A stretch of 42,950 nucleotides of DNA from Candidatus Hydrothermarchaeum profundi (GCA_002011125.2 MTMF02000009.1:504045-546994); one strand, 5' to 3'. Shown: positions 1 through 14,284, numbered from the stretch's first letter. Notes: generated by a model from the letters alone, not told the origin. Numbers and translations: made by a program.

Positions 1-1229
1 TTTCTCCGATTTATCTGGAAATGACTCCAATTAAAGATGATCAGGAAGGGGAGACAGAGAGAGTCAAAATAGGAATGCTGCCGACCATGATTAAATCAAA
101 AATATGTAACTTGTATGGCTTGACGAGGGAGGAGCTTATTGAAGCGGGTGAAGACCCATTAGATCCTGGCGGTTATTTCATTGTTAACGGCTCTGAGAGG
201 GCTTTAGTTACAATAGAAGATCTCGCTCCTAATAAAATAATGCTTGAAAGAACAGAGAAATATAACCGAATAACTGAAGTAGCCAAAGTATTTTCTAAGA
301 GAGGGGGATTTAGAGCCTTAGTTACCGTTGAAAGGGATAAAGAGGGAATGATTGGTGTTTCATTTCCTTCAGTGCCCGGGAATATTCCTTTTGTCATACT
401 TATGAGAGCATTGGGGGTGGAAACAGATCAGGGCATAGTAAATACGATTTCCGATGATCCTGAGATAATTCAGACAATATTAGAGAATCTGGAAGAGTTT
501 CTTGAGGTAAAAAGCTCGGCTGATGCTATGGAAATAATTGGAAAGAAAGTCGCTGCAGGTCAGACTAGAGACTACAGGCTTAAGAGAGCTGAGCAGGTTA
601 TAGATAGATATCTGCTCCCGCACATAGGAGTTGAACCTGAAGACAGAATAAGGAAAGCATATTATCTTGGCAGAATGGTATTAAGGGTATTAGAACTTGC
701 TCTTGGAAGGAGAGAGCCTGATGATAAAGATCACTATGCTAATAAGAGGCTTCGTTTAGCAGGGGACCTGATGGAGGACCTTTTCAGAGTGGCGTTTTAT
801 AATCTTACTAGAGATATAAAATACCAGCTGGAAAGAGCAGTTGTCCGCGGTAAAGAGCCCTCTGTGCAAACCGCTGTGCGTGCTGATGTTCTTACCGAGA
901 GGATACGCCATGCTCTCGCTACTGGCAATTGGGTCGGAGGTAGGGCGGGAGTTAGTCAGTTGCTTGATAGGACAAATTACATATCGGTATTATCTCATCT
1001 GAGAAGGGCGGTTTCACCTTTAAGCCGGTCTCAACCGCATTTCGAAGCTAGGGATCTTCATCCGACTCAATGGGGTAAGATTTGTCCAAGTGAAACTCCA
1101 GAAGGCCCTAACTGTGGTCTGGTTAAAAATCTAGCTTTAGCATGTGAGTTCTCTACGGGTTATGATGAAACATTACTTTTACCGAAGTTATACGAATTAG
1201 GGGTTAAGAAGATTCAGAAGACAGGGTGA
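1..1229 (+). CDS. rpoB2: DNA-directed RNA polymerase subunit B'' (5'-truncated by window)
   Basis: This is the N-terminal half of the split archaeal RNA polymerase beta-like subunit, part of the lobe/protrusion region of the enzyme. The frame is open from position 3 ([10 protein letters not shown]), so the ATG at 21 is internal and the true start lies upstream of the window. Family-typical blocks include [20 protein letters not shown] and, near the end, [20 protein letters not shown], the segment close to the usual B''/B' split. Its TGA stop (1227-1229) overlaps the GTG start of rpoB1, which indicates translational coupling. About 409 residues are visible. Identification is secure; only the missing 5' end limits it. 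Confidence 0.97.
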   Translation, partial: SPIYLEMTPIKDDQEGETERVKIGMLPTMIKSKICNLYGLTREELIEAGEDPLDPGGYFIVNGSERALVTIEDLAPNKIMLERTEKYNRITEVAKVFSKRGGFRALVTVERDKEGMIGVSFPSVPGNIPFVILMRALGVETDQGIVNTISDDPEIIQTILENLEEFLEVKSSADAMEIIGKKVAAGQTRDYRLKRAEQVIDRYLLPHIGVEPEDRIRKAYYLGRMVLRVLELALGRREPDDKDHYANKRLRLAGDLMEDLFRVAFYNLTRDIKYQLERAVVRGKEPSVQTAVRADVLTERIRHALATGNWVGGRAGVSQLLDRTNYISVLSHLRRAVSPLSRSQPHFEARDLHPTQWGKICPSETPEGPNCGLVKNLALACEFSTGYDETLLLPKLYELGVKKIQKTG

Positions 1230-3046
1230 AAAAAATGGAAGCTAATATATATGTTAATGGCAACCTCATAGGCACTCATTCAAATCCTTTAGAGTTTGTT
1301 AAGGAGTTAAAAGAGCTCAGAAGGAAGGGAAAAATCTCCGGGCAGACCAACATAGCTTATTTTGAGGATACCAATGAGGTAGTAATTAATACGGATGCCG
1401 GTAGGGCTAGGAGGCCTCTTATAGTCGTAGAGAATGGGGTACCTAAGCTTAAGGAATCCCATGTAGAGGCACTAAAGAAAGGGGAAATGGATTGGGATGA
1501 CCTGGTATCTAAAGGAATTGTTGAGTATTTGGACTCAGAAGAAGAGGAAAACGCCTATATAGCGGTTAAGGCCGAAGAGCTTACGCCTGAGCATACTCAC
1601 CTGGAGATTGATCCTCTTTTCATGCTTGGCATTTGTACGGCTATTCTCCCCTTTCCCGAGTACAACTCTTCTCCCAGGAACACTATGGGTGCAGGTATGT
1701 CAAAACAGGCCTTAGGCTTTTACTCTTCAAATTATAAGTATAGGGTTGATACGAGAGGACATCTACTTCATTATCCACAGAAGTCTCTTGTTCAAACTGA
1801 GGTGATGGATAGTATTGGTTACAATAATAGAGCTAGTGGTCAGAATTTTGTAGTTGCTGTGCTATCCTACGCCGGGTATAATATGGAAGATGCCTTGGTA
1901 CTCAATAAAGCCTCGATAGAGCGTGGATTAGGCAGGTCAACATTCTTTAGAGCATATGAGGCTGAGGAAAGGCGTTATCCTGGAGGACAACTCGACAAGT
2001 TTGAGTTGCCAGATGAAGAAATAAGAGGCTATCGTTCTGAAGAAGATTATGCTCATCTGGGAGAGGATGGTCTAGTAGAACTTGAGGCTGATGTTAATTC
2101 TGGGCAGGTATTAATAGGAAAGACGTCACCTCCTAGATTTTTAGAGGAGATAAGTGAGTTTGGAATAGCACGTGAAAAAAGAAGAGAGACGTCTGTAACC
2201 GTTAGACATGGGGAGACAGGTACAGTTGACTTTGTAATGCTAACTGAAAATGTAGGTGGGAATAGACTCGCAAAAGTTAGGGTTAGAGATCAGAGAATAC
2301 CTGAGCTGGGCGATAAATTTGCTTCTAGACATGGGCAAAAGGGCGTGATAGGTGCTATAGTTCCACAGGAGGATCTTCCTTTTACGGAGGAGGGAATTAT
2401 TCCTGACCTTATAATTAATCCGCATGCCATACCCTCTAGGATGACGGTGGGTCAGGTTCTAGAGATGATCGGAGGCAAGGTCGCTTCCTTAGAGGGGAAG
2501 AATACGGATGGAACAGCGTTTTCAGGGAATACTGAGGAAGAGCTAAGAAGGGCTCTTAAAGAGAATGGCTATAAGTCGACCGGCAGAGAAGTCATGTATA
2601 ATGGGATGACTGGAGAGAAAATAGAAGCAGAGGTTTTCATAGGGGTTGCGTATTATCAGAAACTTCATCATATGGTTGCAGGTAAGATTCACGCAAGATC
2701 AAGAGGCCCTGTGCAGGTATTGACTAGGCAACCTACGGAAGGAAGAGCCCGAGAGGGTGGCTTGAGGTTTGGTGAGATGGAGAGAGACTGTCTTATAGGC
2801 TATGGTGCAGCCTTGTTACTCAAAGAGAGACTATTAGATGAATCTGATCGATATGTGATGAACGTTTGCGAGAAATGTGGTTCAATAGCAGTCCATGATA
2901 AAATTAGAGATACTATCTACTGCTCTATTTGTGGAAGAGATATTGATGCGGCTGAAGTAGAAGTAAGCTATGCATTTAAATTACTCCTAGATGAGTTGAA
3001 ATCGCTAGGAATAAATCCTAAGCTTATTTTGGGTGAAAAGGCATAA
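1226..3046 (+). CDS. rpoB1: DNA-directed RNA polymerase subunit B'
   Basis: This is the C-terminal half of the split beta-like subunit and carries active-site and clamp elements. Visible motifs are [33 protein letters not shown], and [22 protein letters not shown]-terminal zinc site CEKCG...CSICG lies around residues 550-575. Length (603-606 aa) is normal for B'. The start is either GTG 1226, which overlaps the rpoB2 stop, or ATG 1235; both are in frame and only three residues differ. It is followed after 10 nt by rpoA1, so the four polymerase genes form one operon. Nothing is unusual in the protein itself. Confidence 0.97.
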   Translation: MKKMEANIYVNGNLIGTHSNPLEFVKELKELRRKGKISGQTNIAYFEDTNEVVINTDAGRARRPLIVVENGVPKLKESHVEALKKGEMDWDDLVSKGIVEYLDSEEEENAYIAVKAEELTPEHTHLEIDPLFMLGICTAILPFPEYNSSPRNTMGAGMSKQALGFYSSNYKYRVDTRGHLLHYPQKSLVQTEVMDSIGYNNRASGQNFVVAVLSYAGYNMEDALVLNKASIERGLGRSTFFRAYEAEERRYPGGQLDKFELPDEEIRGYRSEEDYAHLGEDGLVELEADVNSGQVLIGKTSPPRFLEEISEFGIAREKRRETSVTVRHGETGTVDFVMLTENVGGNRLAKVRVRDQRIPELGDKFASRHGQKGVIGAIVPQEDLPFTEEGIIPDLIINPHAIPSRMTVGQVLEMIGGKVASLEGKNTDGTAFSGNTEEELRRALKENGYKSTGREVMYNGMTGEKIEAEVFIGVAYYQKLHHMVAGKIHARSRGPVQVLTRQPTEGRAREGGLRFGEMERDCLIGYGAALLLKERLLDESDRYVMNVCEKCGSIAVHDKIRDTIYCSICGRDIDAAEVEVSYAFKLLLDELKSLGINPKLILGEKA

Positions 3047-3056
3047 GGTGGTATGA

Positions 3057-6881
<3,825 letters not shown>

Positions 6882-6882
<1 letters not shown>

Positions 6883-7184
6883 TGGTTAATGTTGACAGAG
6901 CAATACGAGTTGCGGTAGACACAGGAGATGTATTAATGGGTGAGAGGGAGACTCTTAAGGCAGTAAAGAACGGGGAATGCAAGCTGGTAATAGTTGCTTC
7001 TAATTGCCCTTCTAATCTAAGAGAAGATTTAGAGAGGTTTGCAAAGATTTCTGGTGTACAAATCTACGAATATAAGGGTTCTAGCCTTGACTTAGGTGCT
7101 GTATGCGGCAGGCCTCATGTTATATCAATGCTTGGAGTTAAAGAAGCAGGCGATTCAGATATTTTTGAACTTGGTAGGAGGTAA
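6882..7184 (+). CDS. rpl30e: Ribosomal protein L30e
   Basis: This is a 100-residue protein of the L7Ae/L30e RNA-binding fold, a component of the archaeal large ribosomal subunit. Family signatures are the N-terminal segment with TGDVLMGERETLKAVKNGE, the VIVASNCPSNLREDLE loop, and the C-terminal LGAVCGRPHVISMLGV strand. Its position between rpoA2 and the nusA-like KH gene is the classic archaeal arrangement. Its start shares one base with the preceding stop. Confidence 0.96.
7176..7182 (+). promoter_or_regulatory. Shine-Dalgarno site that fixes the nusA TTG start
   Basis: AGGAGGT sits 6 nt upstream of the TTG at 7189, inside the end of the L30e gene. It supports TTG 7189 rather than the in-frame ATG at 7096, which would overlap L30e by about 90 nt. 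Confidence 0.75.
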
Positions 7185-7188
7185 TCTC

Positions 7189-7608
7189 TTGAAGTCGCTC
7201 AAGCTATCTTCTGAGGATATACGATATATTGCCCTCTTTGAGAATCTAACTGGAGCAGTTACAAAGGACTGCATTCCAGATGACAACGAGAACAAGATCA
7301 CTTTCATCGTAAGAAAAGGAGACATGGGCTTAGCCATTGGAAAAAAAGGGACAAATATCCAGAAAGTAAAGCAAACCTTAGGAAAAAAAGTTGAGGTCAT
7401 TGAGCATTCCGATGATCCCAAAGAGTTTCTGAGGAATCTCTTCTCTCCCTATAGGGTTAAAAAAGTAAATATAACAGAAAAAGTTGCCCACGTTGAAATC
7501 GATGAACGTGACAAAGCCATGGCGATTGGTAGAAAGGGAAAAAATTTAGAAAAGATAAAGTTATTAGCAAAAAGACATCATGATGTTCATGATATAATAG
7601 TAATTTGA
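7189..7608 (+). CDS. nusA: Archaeal NusA-like transcription termination factor (two KH domains)
   Basis: This is a 139-residue protein made of two KH RNA-binding domains, the short archaeal version of NusA. Both domains show GxxG loops: AIGKKGTNI around residue 46 and AIGRKGKNL around residue 112. The frame extends further upstream, but the strong Shine-Dalgarno sequence at 7176-7182 and the length and N-terminus of archaeal homologues favour TTG 7189. Encoded between L30e and S12, it probably acts in transcription elongation or termination of the same operon class, though the archaeal function is known less well than the bacterial one. Confidence 0.93.
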   Translation: MKSLKLSSEDIRYIALFENLTGAVTKDCIPDDNENKITFIVRKGDMGLAIGKKGTNIQKVKQTLGKKVEVIEHSDDPKEFLRNLFSPYRVKKVNITEKVAHVEIDERDKAMAIGRKGKNLEKIKLLAKRHHDVHDIIVI

Positions 7609-7618
7609 GGTGCAAGTG

Positions 7619-8056
7619 ATGGCCAAAAAAACTACAGGAGAATTTGCAGGTAGGAAGCTAAAACTCCGTAGGAAGACGTTTAGATGGAACGATCCAAAAT
7701 ATAAAAAGAGAGTTCTAAAACTAAAGGAAAAGTCAAATCCTCTAGAAGGAGCTCCTATGGCGAGGGGAATCGTACTCGAGAAGGTGGGTATAGAAGCTAA
7801 ACAACCAAATTCAGCAATAAGAAAATGTGTCCGAGTACAGCTCATAAAAAGCGGCAGACAGGTCACCGCATTCACGCCTGGAAACAGGGCAATAGATTTT
7901 ATCGACGAGCATGATGAAGTAATTATTGATGGAATAGGCGGTAGAAAAGGAGGTAGTATGGGAGACATCCCTGGAGTAAGATTTAAGGTTATAGCGGTTA
8001 ACAATGTTAGTCTTAAGGAACTTGTAAGGGGGAGAAAAGAGAAACCCATAAGGTGA
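7619..8056 (+). CDS. rps12: Ribosomal protein S12
   Basis: This is a small-subunit decoding-centre protein of 145 residues. The conserved [20 protein letters not shown] and [17 protein letters not shown] blocks are present. An in-frame GTG exists at 7610, but ATG 7619, just after a GAGGTG ribosome-binding sequence, gives the canonical [14 protein letters not shown] start. The TGA stop overlaps the ATG of S7. Confidence 0.97.
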   Translation: MAKKTTGEFAGRKLKLRRKTFRWNDPKYKKRVLKLKEKSNPLEGAPMARGIVLEKVGIEAKQPNSAIRKCVRVQLIKSGRQVTAFTPGNRAIDFIDEHDEVIIDGIGGRKGGSMGDIPGVRFKVIAVNNVSLKELVRGRKEKPIR

Positions 8057-8652
8057 TGGGATTGAAGATATTTGGTATATGGGATACTAGCGGTGTAGAG
8101 GTCAGAGATCCGGGTTTAAAATCGTATATTAATTTGAAGCCGTATTATGTTCCTCACAGTGGAGGAAGACATGCAAAAAAACCGTTTGGTAAATCTGAAA
8201 TTAATATAGTTGAAAGACTTATTAATAGGATAGCAGTTACGGGGCATGAGGGTAAAAAACATAAAAGGACTAGCGGGAGGAATACCGGAAAGAAAATCCT
8301 TCATAGTAGAATTGTCAAAGAGGCCTTTGAGATTATAGAAAAAAGAACAAAGAAAAACCCAATCCAGGTGCTAGTAGATGCGTTAGCTAATGCTGCGCCT
8401 AGGGAAGATACAACTCGGATTAGATATGGAGGTATAGTATATCACCAGAGTGTTGATATATCGCCGCAGAGGAGATTGGATCTCGCATTGAGATATATAA
8501 CTGTAGGTGCAGCTAAATCCGCTTTTAGAACCAAGAAATCAATAGCTGCTGCCCTCGCAGACGAAATAATAGCGGCAGCAAACTATGATATGAAATGCTA
8601 CTCAATATCTAAGAAGGAAGAGCTGGAAAGGATAGCCAAAGCTGCAAGGTGA
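8056..8652 (+). CDS. rps7: Ribosomal protein S7
   Basis: This is a small-subunit head assembly protein of about 198 residues. Diagnostic stretches are [14 protein letters not shown], the [20 protein letters not shown] segment, and [13 protein letters not shown]. An upstream in-frame GTG (8053) is possible, but ATG 8056, overlapping the S12 stop, is the likely start. It ends by overlapping the extended frame of the EF-2 gene. Confidence 0.96.
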   Translation: MGLKIFGIWDTSGVEVRDPGLKSYINLKPYYVPHSGGRHAKKPFGKSEINIVERLINRIAVTGHEGKKHKRTSGRNTGKKILHSRIVKEAFEIIEKRTKKNPIQVLVDALANAAPREDTTRIRYGGIVYHQSVDISPQRRLDLALRYITVGAAKSAFRTKKSIAAALADEIIAAANYDMKCYSISKKEELERIAKAAR

Positions 8653-8657
8653 TAACT

Positions 8658-10817
8658 ATGGGTAGAAGAGAAGAGATGATCAAAAAAATCGAGAAGCTCA
8701 TGAATGAGAGAGATAGAATCAGAAATATGGGTATAGTGGCTCACATAGATCATGGGAAAACTACTTTAAGTGATCATCTTCTCGCAGGGGCCGGCATGAT
8801 TTCTACCGAACTTGCAGGTCAACAGCTCTATCTAGATTCTGACATATTAGAGCAGACTAGGGGTATAACAATTGATGCAGCAAATTGTTCAATGGTCCAC
8901 GAATATAAGGGAGAGTCGTATCTTATTAACATGATAGACACCCCAGGGCATGTTGACTTCGGGGGGGACGTCACGAGGGCTATGAGGGCGGTAGATGGAG
9001 TTATAGTTGTAGTTGATGCGGTAGAAGGAACCATGCCACAAACTGAAACTGTTTTGAGGCAAGCGTTGAAAGAGAGGGTGAAACCTATTCTGTTTATAAA
9101 TAAGGTTGATAGACTCATCAACGAGTTAAAGCTAACGCCTGAAGAAATGCAACGTCGATTCATCATGATAATAACAGAATTCAATAAAATAGTTAGGGAC
9201 ATGGCACCTCCAGAGTTTAAAGATAAGTGGCAAGTAAAAGTTGAAGATGGAAGCGTCTCCTTCGGTTCAGCGTATCACAGGTGGGCTATAAATGTTCCTT
9301 TGATGAAAGAGAGTGGGCTGACCTTCAAGGATATTATAGAATATAATGAGAAAGGTAATCACAAGGAGCTTCGGTTAAAGGCCAAGATTCATGAGGTTAT
9401 ACTGGATATGGTAACGAAACACCTGCCCAGTCCAGTTGAAGCGCAGAAATATAGAATACCTAACATTTGGCCTGGCGACATAAATAGTCCTGAGGGACAA
9501 GCTATGTTGAATTGTGACCCGGATGGTAAGCTGGCTATAATGATTACAGATCTAACAGTAGACCCTCAGGCAGGTGAGGTAGCTACGGGGAGAATTTTCT
9601 CAGGAACTTTAAAGAAGAGTCAAGAGGTATATCTGCACAACTTAAAAACTAAGGCTAGGGCTCAGCAGGTTGGCGTATATTTTGGCCCTGAAAGGATGCC
9701 GACGGCCTATGTTAAAGCAGGCAACATCGCTATGATTACTGGACTTAAAAATGTGCAGGCAGGTGAAACGGTATCTGAAGGAGAAGGATTATCTGAGCCT
9801 TTCGAGGAGATAAAGCATGTATCTGATCCGGTTATAACCGTGGCAGTGGAAGCGAAGAATACAAAGGACCTACCTAAGCTAATAGAAATACTGAATGTTA
9901 CTGCAAGAGAGGATCCTACAATAAGGGTTGAGATTAACGAAGAGACAGGAGAGCATCTGCTCTCAGGCATGGGTGAATTGCATCTTGAAGTTCTTACATA
10001 TAGGATTAGAGAAAAAGGCGTTGACATAGAAGTATCCCCTCCAATAGTGGTATACCGTGAATCAGTGCAAAAAATCTCTCCAGTAATAGAGGGGAAATCT
10101 CCTAATAAGCATAATAAATTCTATCTTCAGGTAGAACCTCTTGAGCCTGAAGTGCTCCAGGCTTTAGTATCAAAAGAAATAAAATATGATAGACTTAAGG
10201 GCAAAGAGCTAGCGGATGCTTTTATGAAACATGGTATGAACAAAGCTGAGGCTAAAGGCGTTATAGATGTCTATGAGAACAATGTTTTAGTTGATGTTAC
10301 TAGGGGTATACAATATCTTAACGAAGTCATATCGCTAGTGCAAGAAGGCTTCCGTGAAGCTATGGAAGATGGGCCTCTCGCAAAAGAAAAATGCTTAGGT
10401 GTTAAGGTTAAGCTAACGGACGCAAAGTTGCATGAGGACTCTATTCACCGCGGCCCCGCCCAAGTGATTCCAGCGGTTAGGGACGCTATACGGCAAGCCA
10501 TGCTTCAGGCGGGAGCGCTTTTATTAGAACCAAAGCAAAAGGTATTTATCCATGTGCCGCAGGATTATATGGGAGCAGCTACTAGGGAGATCCAGAGTAG
10601 AAGAGGCCAGATCCTTGACATCCGGCAGGAGGACGGGCTTGTAGTAATGGAATCTAAGTGCCCTGTGTCAGAGATGTTTGGATTTGCTGGGGATATCAGG
10701 TCTGCCACGGAGGGCAGAGCTCTTTGGTCAACTGAGCTGGTTGGATTTGAAAAATTGCCGGCCGAGCTTCAAGACCAGGTTATAAGTGAAATAAGAAAGA
10801 GGAAAGGTTTAAATTAA
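8658..10817 (+). CDS. fusA: Translation elongation factor 2 (aEF-2)
   Basis: This is the translocation GTPase of the archaeal ribosome, 719 residues. The G1 loop [10 protein letters not shown]3 DTPGHVDF and G4 NKVD are intact. Near the C-terminus, [17 protein letters not shown] contains the histidine (about residue 597) that is converted to diphthamide in this family. An in-frame GTG lies at 8649, but ATG 8658 with AGGTGAT just upstream gives the standard MGRREEM start. Its position after S12 and S7 follows the conserved str-type order. Confidence 0.97.
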   Translation: MGRREEMIKKIEKLMNERDRIRNMGIVAHIDHGKTTLSDHLLAGAGMISTELAGQQLYLDSDILEQTRGITIDAANCSMVHEYKGESYLINMIDTPGHVDFGGDVTRAMRAVDGVIVVVDAVEGTMPQTETVLRQALKERVKPILFINKVDRLINELKLTPEEMQRRFIMIITEFNKIVRDMAPPEFKDKWQVKVEDGSVSFGSAYHRWAINVPLMKESGLTFKDIIEYNEKGNHKELRLKAKIHEVILDMVTKHLPSPVEAQKYRIPNIWPGDINSPEGQAMLNCDPDGKLAIMITDLTVDPQAGEVATGRIFSGTLKKSQEVYLHNLKTKARAQQVGVYFGPERMPTAYVKAGNIAMITGLKNVQAGETVSEGEGLSEPFEEIKHVSDPVITVAVEAKNTKDLPKLIEILNVTAREDPTIRVEINEETGEHLLSGMGELHLEVLTYRIREKGVDIEVSPPIVVYRESVQKISPVIEGKSPNKHNKFYLQVEPLEPEVLQALVSKEIKYDRLKGKELADAFMKHGMNKAEAKGVIDVYENNVLVDVTRGIQYLNEVISLVQEGFREAMEDGPLAKEKCLGVKVKLTDAKLHEDSIHRGPAQVIPAVRDAIRQAMLQAGALLLEPKQKVFIHVPQDYMGAATREIQSRRGQILDIRQEDGLVVMESKCPVSEMFGFAGDIRSATEGRALWSTELVGFEKLPAELQDQVISEIRKRKGLN

Positions 10818-10850
10818 CAAAAAATAAGTTCATTTGCAAGAAAGATAAAT

Positions 10851-10857
10851 AGGAGGT
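10851..10857 (+). promoter_or_regulatory. Shine-Dalgarno site of the aEF-1A gene
   Basis: Perfect AGGAGGT, 5 nt before ATG 10863. The 45-nt gap after aEF-2 is AT-rich and could also hold a promoter, but no convincing TATA box was picked out. Confidence 0.6.
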
Positions 10858-10862
10858 ATAAT

Positions 10863-12149
10863 ATGGCTGAGAAACCACATCTAAACTTGGTATTTATTGG
10901 ACATGTAGATCACGGCAAGTCCACCGCCGTGGGCAGGCTTCTCTTTGAGTTAAAGGCAGTTGGAGAGCATGTATTGAGACAATATAAAGAAGAAGCCGAG
11001 AAGATAGGGAAGGCTACCTTTGAGTTTGCATGGGTGATGGACAGACTAAAGGAAGAAAGGCAAAGAGGCCTGACTATAGATATATCTCACACTAAGTTGG
11101 AAACCGATAAATATTATTTCACCGTTATTGATGCTCCAGGGCATAGAGATTTCGTTAAAAACATGATTACTGGAGCTAGCCAGGCAGATGCCGCAGTACT
11201 GGTAGTTGACGTGGCACAGAAAGATGAAAAAGGCGGACTAATGCCTCAGACTAAAGAGCACGTTTTCCTGTCCAGAACCCTTGGTATAGGGCAGATAATT
11301 GCAGCGATTAACAAGATGGACACAGTAAATTACGACCAAAAGAAATTCGAGGAAACAAAAGCACAGCTTGAGAAGCTTTTCCAGATAGTAGGCTATAAGT
11401 CTGATCAAATAATTTATCTGCCAATGTCTGCTCTGAAAGGCGATAATGTAACTACTAAGAGCGATAAGATGCCGTGGTGGGATGGTCCAACTCTCAAGGA
11501 AGCTATCGATATGCTTAAGGTGCCTGAGAAACCCACGCATTTGCCACTTCGCATACCTATCCAAGATGTCTATTCTATAACGGGCATAGGTACTGTTCCA
11601 GTAGGCAGAGTAGAGACAGGCGTACTAAAGGTAGGCGATAAGGTTGTCTTTGAGCCGGCAGGAGTTACAGGTGAAGTAAAGAGTATAGAAATGCACCACG
11701 AGTCTATCCCTAAAGCCGAGCCTGGAGACAATATAGGTTTTAACGTGAGAGGCGTAGGCAAAAATGATATAAGAAGAGGAGACGTATGCGGACATCCTGA
11801 TAATCCTCCAACAGTAGCAAAGGAGTTTACCGCCCAGATAGTAGTACTCCAGCATCCAAGCGCTATAACAGTGGGCTATACGCCTGTGTTCCATTCACAC
11901 ACAGCTCAAGTGGCTTGCAGAATTACAGAGTTGATCAGTAAGCTTGATCCAAGGACAGGCAATGTCCTAGAAGAGAATCCGAAATTCTTAAAGACTGGAG
12001 ATGCAGGGGTTATTAGAGTAGAGCCTACTAGGCCCATGGTAATCGAGAAAGTCAAAGAGATACCCCAGATGGGCCGATTTGCTATTCGGGACATGGGTAT
12101 GACGGTTGCAGCAGGCATGGTAGTTAACATTACTCCGGCGAAGAAATAA
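10863..12149 (+). CDS. tuf: Translation elongation factor 1-alpha (aEF-1A)
   Basis: This GTPase delivers aminoacyl-tRNA to the ribosome. It is 428 residues, the usual length. The P-loop is [10 protein letters not shown]3 is [12 protein letters not shown] and G4 is NKMD. The eukaryote/archaea-type insertions and the C-terminal barrel segment [18 protein letters not shown] are recognisable. It follows aEF-2 after 45 nt and precedes S10 by 15 nt, the common archaeal order. Confidence 0.98.
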   Translation: MAEKPHLNLVFIGHVDHGKSTAVGRLLFELKAVGEHVLRQYKEEAEKIGKATFEFAWVMDRLKEERQRGLTIDISHTKLETDKYYFTVIDAPGHRDFVKNMITGASQADAAVLVVDVAQKDEKGGLMPQTKEHVFLSRTLGIGQIIAAINKMDTVNYDQKKFEETKAQLEKLFQIVGYKSDQIIYLPMSALKGDNVTTKSDKMPWWDGPTLKEAIDMLKVPEKPTHLPLRIPIQDVYSITGIGTVPVGRVETGVLKVGDKVVFEPAGVTGEVKSIEMHHESIPKAEPGDNIGFNVRGVGKNDIRRGDVCGHPDNPPTVAKEFTAQIVVLQHPSAITVGYTPVFHSHTAQVACRITELISKLDPRTGNVLEENPKFLKTGDAGVIRVEPTRPMVIEKVKEIPQMGRFAIRDMGMTVAAGMVVNITPAKK

Positions 12150-12164
12150 TATAAGGGACGCAAT

Positions 12165-12473
12165 ATGCAGAAGGCAAGAATAAAGCTCAGTGGAACAGAT
12201 CATAAGAAGCTAGAAGAGGTCTGTGCTCAGGTTAAAGAGATTGCCAAGAAGACAGGGGTAGATATGGCTGGGCCTATACCCCTACCAACCAAGAGGCTGA
12301 GAGTACCGGTAAGAAAATCACCATCTGGAGATGGAACGGCCACTTGGGAGAAATGGGAAATGAGGATTCACAAGCGCTTGATAGACATTGAGGCGGATGA
12401 GAGGACTATGAGGCAGATAATGCGGGTTAAAGTACCTGACGGCGTTAACATCGAAGTTGAGCTTAGAGCATAA
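12165..12473 (+). CDS. rps10: Ribosomal protein S10
   Basis: This is a small-subunit protein of 102 residues. The [21 protein letters not shown] stretch is split only for length here; its core [15 protein letters not shown] is diagnostic of archaeal/eukaryotic S10 (S20e-like), as is the [19 protein letters not shown] segment. It is the last gene of the core operon. T-rich sequence (12492-12500) follows the stop and may terminate transcription. Confidence 0.96.
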   Translation: MQKARIKLSGTDHKKLEEVCAQVKEIAKKTGVDMAGPIPLPTKRLRVPVRKSPSGDGTATWEKWEMRIHKRLIDIEADERTMRQIMRVKVPDGVNIEVELRA

Positions 12474-12488
12474 TTCTTGCCTTTTAGG

Positions 12489-12514
12489 AAATTTTTTATT
12501 AGGGTATTATATAA
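12489..12514 (+). promoter_or_regulatory. AT-rich terminator/TATA region before tRNA-Ser
   Basis: The stretch contains a T-run after the S10 stop and two TATA-like sequences (TTTTTATTA and TATTATATAA). The first is centred about 29 nt from the tRNA 5' end, the better spacing for an archaeal promoter. The same T-run could end the ribosomal-protein transcript. Confidence 0.4.
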
Positions 12515-12525
12515 GGATGTTTTAT

Positions 12526-12645
12526 GCCGGGGTAGTCTAGACCGGTAAGGCGCAGGCCTGGAGTTTTATCTAATATATTCTAGTTAGGAAACCAGATAGC
12601 CTGTGTTGCTCATGCAACGCGGGAGTTCAAATCTCCCCCCCGGCG
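12526..12645 (+). tRNA. tRNA-Ser(GGA) with 34-nt anticodon-loop intron
   Basis: The acceptor stem GCCGGGG (12526-12532) pairs with CCCCGGC (12638-12644), with discriminator G 12645 as in serine tRNAs. A long variable arm, GTTGC/GCAAC with loop TCAT (12605-12618), shows class II. The T arm is GGGAG/CTCCC (12621-12637). The anticodon stem CAGGC (12553-12557)/GCCTG (12599-12603) encloses C-T-GGA-G; anticodon GGA is at 12560-12562. An intron at 12564-12597 sits at the canonical 37/38 position. CTGG/CCAG forms the central 4-bp helix, flanked by 3-nt bulges AGT and ATA, so this is a textbook bulge-helix-bulge for the archaeal splicing endonuclease. CCA is not encoded. Confidence 0.95.
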
Positions 12646-12783
12646 CTCATTAAAATCCTTCATCAAAGCACGATTCATGCTTATTTTCCGCAGATTTACC
12701 CTAATTATCTTGTGCTATTTTTTCATTCACCCTTTAATTCACTCTCAGATTTGAACTTGTATCTAATTTTCAGATCAGCAGAG

Positions 12784-13068
12784 CTAACCTTTTTCTATCA
12801 CTCTCTCTATATAGTCCGTTATCTCTTTGCTTAGAGCCGGATTGAGGGATACTGTTTTCCCACCCTTATGTAAAAGGAGATAACCGTCCTCCACAAGAAC
12901 CTTGACGAGCCCTTTAATCCGCTTCCCATTCCTCTTGACTTTTTTGGAAAGCCAGTTAATCAGGGTGTCTACGGGCAAATACTTCGCTCCCCAACAACCT
13001 TTTCTTAACAACCTGTTCATTATGTCGGCTTTTATTTCCGCATCGCTTTTGACTGACATAAAGTTCAC
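12784..13068 (-). CDS. Small unknown protein, possible winged helix
   Basis: This 91-94 residue protein is not recognised by family. Predicted helices (around KADIMNRLLRKG and DTLINWLSKKVKR) are followed by a beta-hairpin-like segment, VLVEDGYLLLHKGGKTVSLN, which resembles a winged-helix layout. The start is GTG 13068 or ATG 13059. It is transcribed divergently from the winged-helix gene at 13130, and a TATA-like element at 13091-13100 lies at leaderless spacing from both. A regulator role is inference from fold and context only. Confidence 0.6.
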   Translation of the reverse strand: MNFMSVKSDAEIKADIMNRLLRKGCWGAKYLPVDTLINWLSKKVKRNGKRIKGLVKVLVEDGYLLLHKGGKTVSLNPALSKEITDYIERVIEKG

Positions 13069-13082
13069 TTATAATACCTTTT

Positions 13083-13100
13083 AAAGGAAAAATATAAATA
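13083..13100. promoter_or_regulatory. Shared TATA/BRE region of two divergent genes
   Basis: AATATAAATA (13091-13100) is preceded on the plus strand by purine-rich AAAGGAAA, a BRE-like element. Its centre is 34 nt upstream of ATG 13130 and 28 nt from GTG 13068 on the minus strand. It therefore could drive near-leaderless transcripts in both directions. Confidence 0.5.
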
Positions 13101-13129
13101 CTTTTATCCTCCAATTTGTTCTTGAGAAG

Positions 13130-13507
13130 ATGCCAGAAGAGCTGTACACAAAAAAAGAATACGGGTCGTTACTGATAAAGACCCTGGGAGACTCGCCAAA
13201 GCTGAGGATAATAGATTTCTTCCTAGACAACCCTATGTTCGACTTTACCAAGAAAGAAGTCATCGAAGCCCTAGGAATGAGCAAGCAAACCCTCTACAAG
13301 TACTTCCCGGATTTGGAAGAATATGGGGTGATCGAAGTTTCTAGGAAGATAGGAAAAGCCAAACTCTACAAGATAAACTTGAAGCATCCCCTAGTCAGTA
13401 TGCTTAGGGAATACGAGAAAAAAATCTCGCTTCAAATAGCAGAGAAAGAAAGAGCCAAACTTCAAGAACCCGTGCCAACGCAGCCCAGGGAAAAATTGAA
13501 AACTTAA
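13130..13507 (+). CDS. Winged-helix DNA-binding protein
   Basis: This 125-residue protein has a clear winged-helix core. TKKEVIEALGMSKQTLYKYF supplies the helix-turn-helix (roughly residues 42-61), and the wing follows in YGVIEVSRKIGKAKLYKINL. A charged C-terminal tail (AEKERAKLQEPVPTQPREKL) has no recognised domain. Proteins of this ArsR/MarR-like size are common archaeal transcription regulators. It lies just inside the accessory block after tRNA-Ser and is divergent from another small gene, so autoregulation of the shared promoter is plausible. No target can be named. Confidence 0.8.
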   Translation: MPEELYTKKEYGSLLIKTLGDSPKLRIIDFFLDNPMFDFTKKEVIEALGMSKQTLYKYFPDLEEYGVIEVSRKIGKAKLYKINLKHPLVSMLREYEKKISLQIAEKERAKLQEPVPTQPREKLKT

Positions 13508-13700
13508 ATCGGCTAACCGCAAAAACCTAAAACCACCAAAAACGGCCATTATAAGTTTTTAAGTTCAGACCTGAATATTTACCTAGCCCTCGGCGCTTTT
13601 TTTACCGGTAAATTAGGGAAAGACAAAGACTATCTAGGAAAGGGCTATTTATGTCTAATTGCCCCAAGACGTCCATAAAAAATGTTTACATCTACTAGGA

Positions 13701-14160
13701 TCATGCTCTCATCCTTTCCCAGATTATTTTCCTGATTTCTCGCTTCTCTTCTTCAAGAGACATCTCAGACTGGGTCCCGACAAGATTGAATAACGCTTTA
13801 TCCACCCTGGATGAGGGGAAGTGCTGCATGAACTCCTCTTCTGGGGTGAGAACTTTCCGATGGATCTTCGACTTCCGGATGAACTCACCGTACCGAATAA
13901 ACGTATCTGAGGAGATCGTGGAGGGCATGTGGTTATACTTCTTCTTTATTTTCGATATACCGACCTCTCCTCCTGTGAAAGCCTTTCCCACAGAACTCTG
14001 CCAATCTTGAGCCCGTTCTCTGTCAGGCTGAAGACCTCGATCTTCATTTCTTTTATCTGGGCCGGGGGGAGGTTTTCCACACACTATTCATCTGCTACTT
14101 TAAGGTAGTCCCCGTCGAAAATCTCCACAGGTTTTTCTTCTATCTCTAAGGCTCAAATCT
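13701..14160 (-). pseudogene. Decayed gene of unknown family (in-frame stop plus frameshift)
   Basis: On the minus strand a coherent protein can be read in pieces. EEKPVEIFDGDYLKVADE ends at a TAG, the same frame resumes as VENLPPAQIKEMKIEVFSL and TENGLKIGRVLWERL, and then a frameshift near 13950 leads into KIKKKYNHMPSTISSDTFIR and a C-terminus ending KIIWERMRA at 13701. The uninterrupted 127-codon frame begins out of phase with the first part, so its annotated-looking N-terminus (MCGKPPPGP...) is spurious. The family is unknown; the LWERL...KKYN pattern is vaguely like archaeal SocA/YwgA-type proteins, but that is a guess. Confidence 0.6.
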
Positions 14161-14248
14161 GATTCAAAGTTTCTCTGTAGTTGAAGACCTTCCTTGAAGG
14201 CAAGTTTGGCCTAGGGGGTCGCAATTTATGGGTTTCGGGTGGGTAATA

Positions 14249-14284
14249 AATGACAACCTAAATGACAACCTAAACGACAACCAT
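14249..14284 (+). repeat. Three tandem 12-nt repeats next to the fic stop codon
   Basis: AATGACAACCTA occurs twice in a row (14249-14260, 14261-14272) and is followed by the variant AACGACAACCAT. The array abuts the 3' end of the minus-strand fic gene. No function is evident. Confidence 0.75.

Noticed and set aside
7096-7188. Extended N-terminus for the NusA-like protein from ATG 7096
   Set aside because: It would overlap most of the L30e C-terminus in another frame; TTG 7189 has an ideal Shine-Dalgarno site and gives the normal family length.
13580-13600. CTCGGCGCT resembling the 3' end of tRNA-Ser as a possible att site
   Set aside because: Only about 7 bases match, too short to separate from chance; no integrase nearby.
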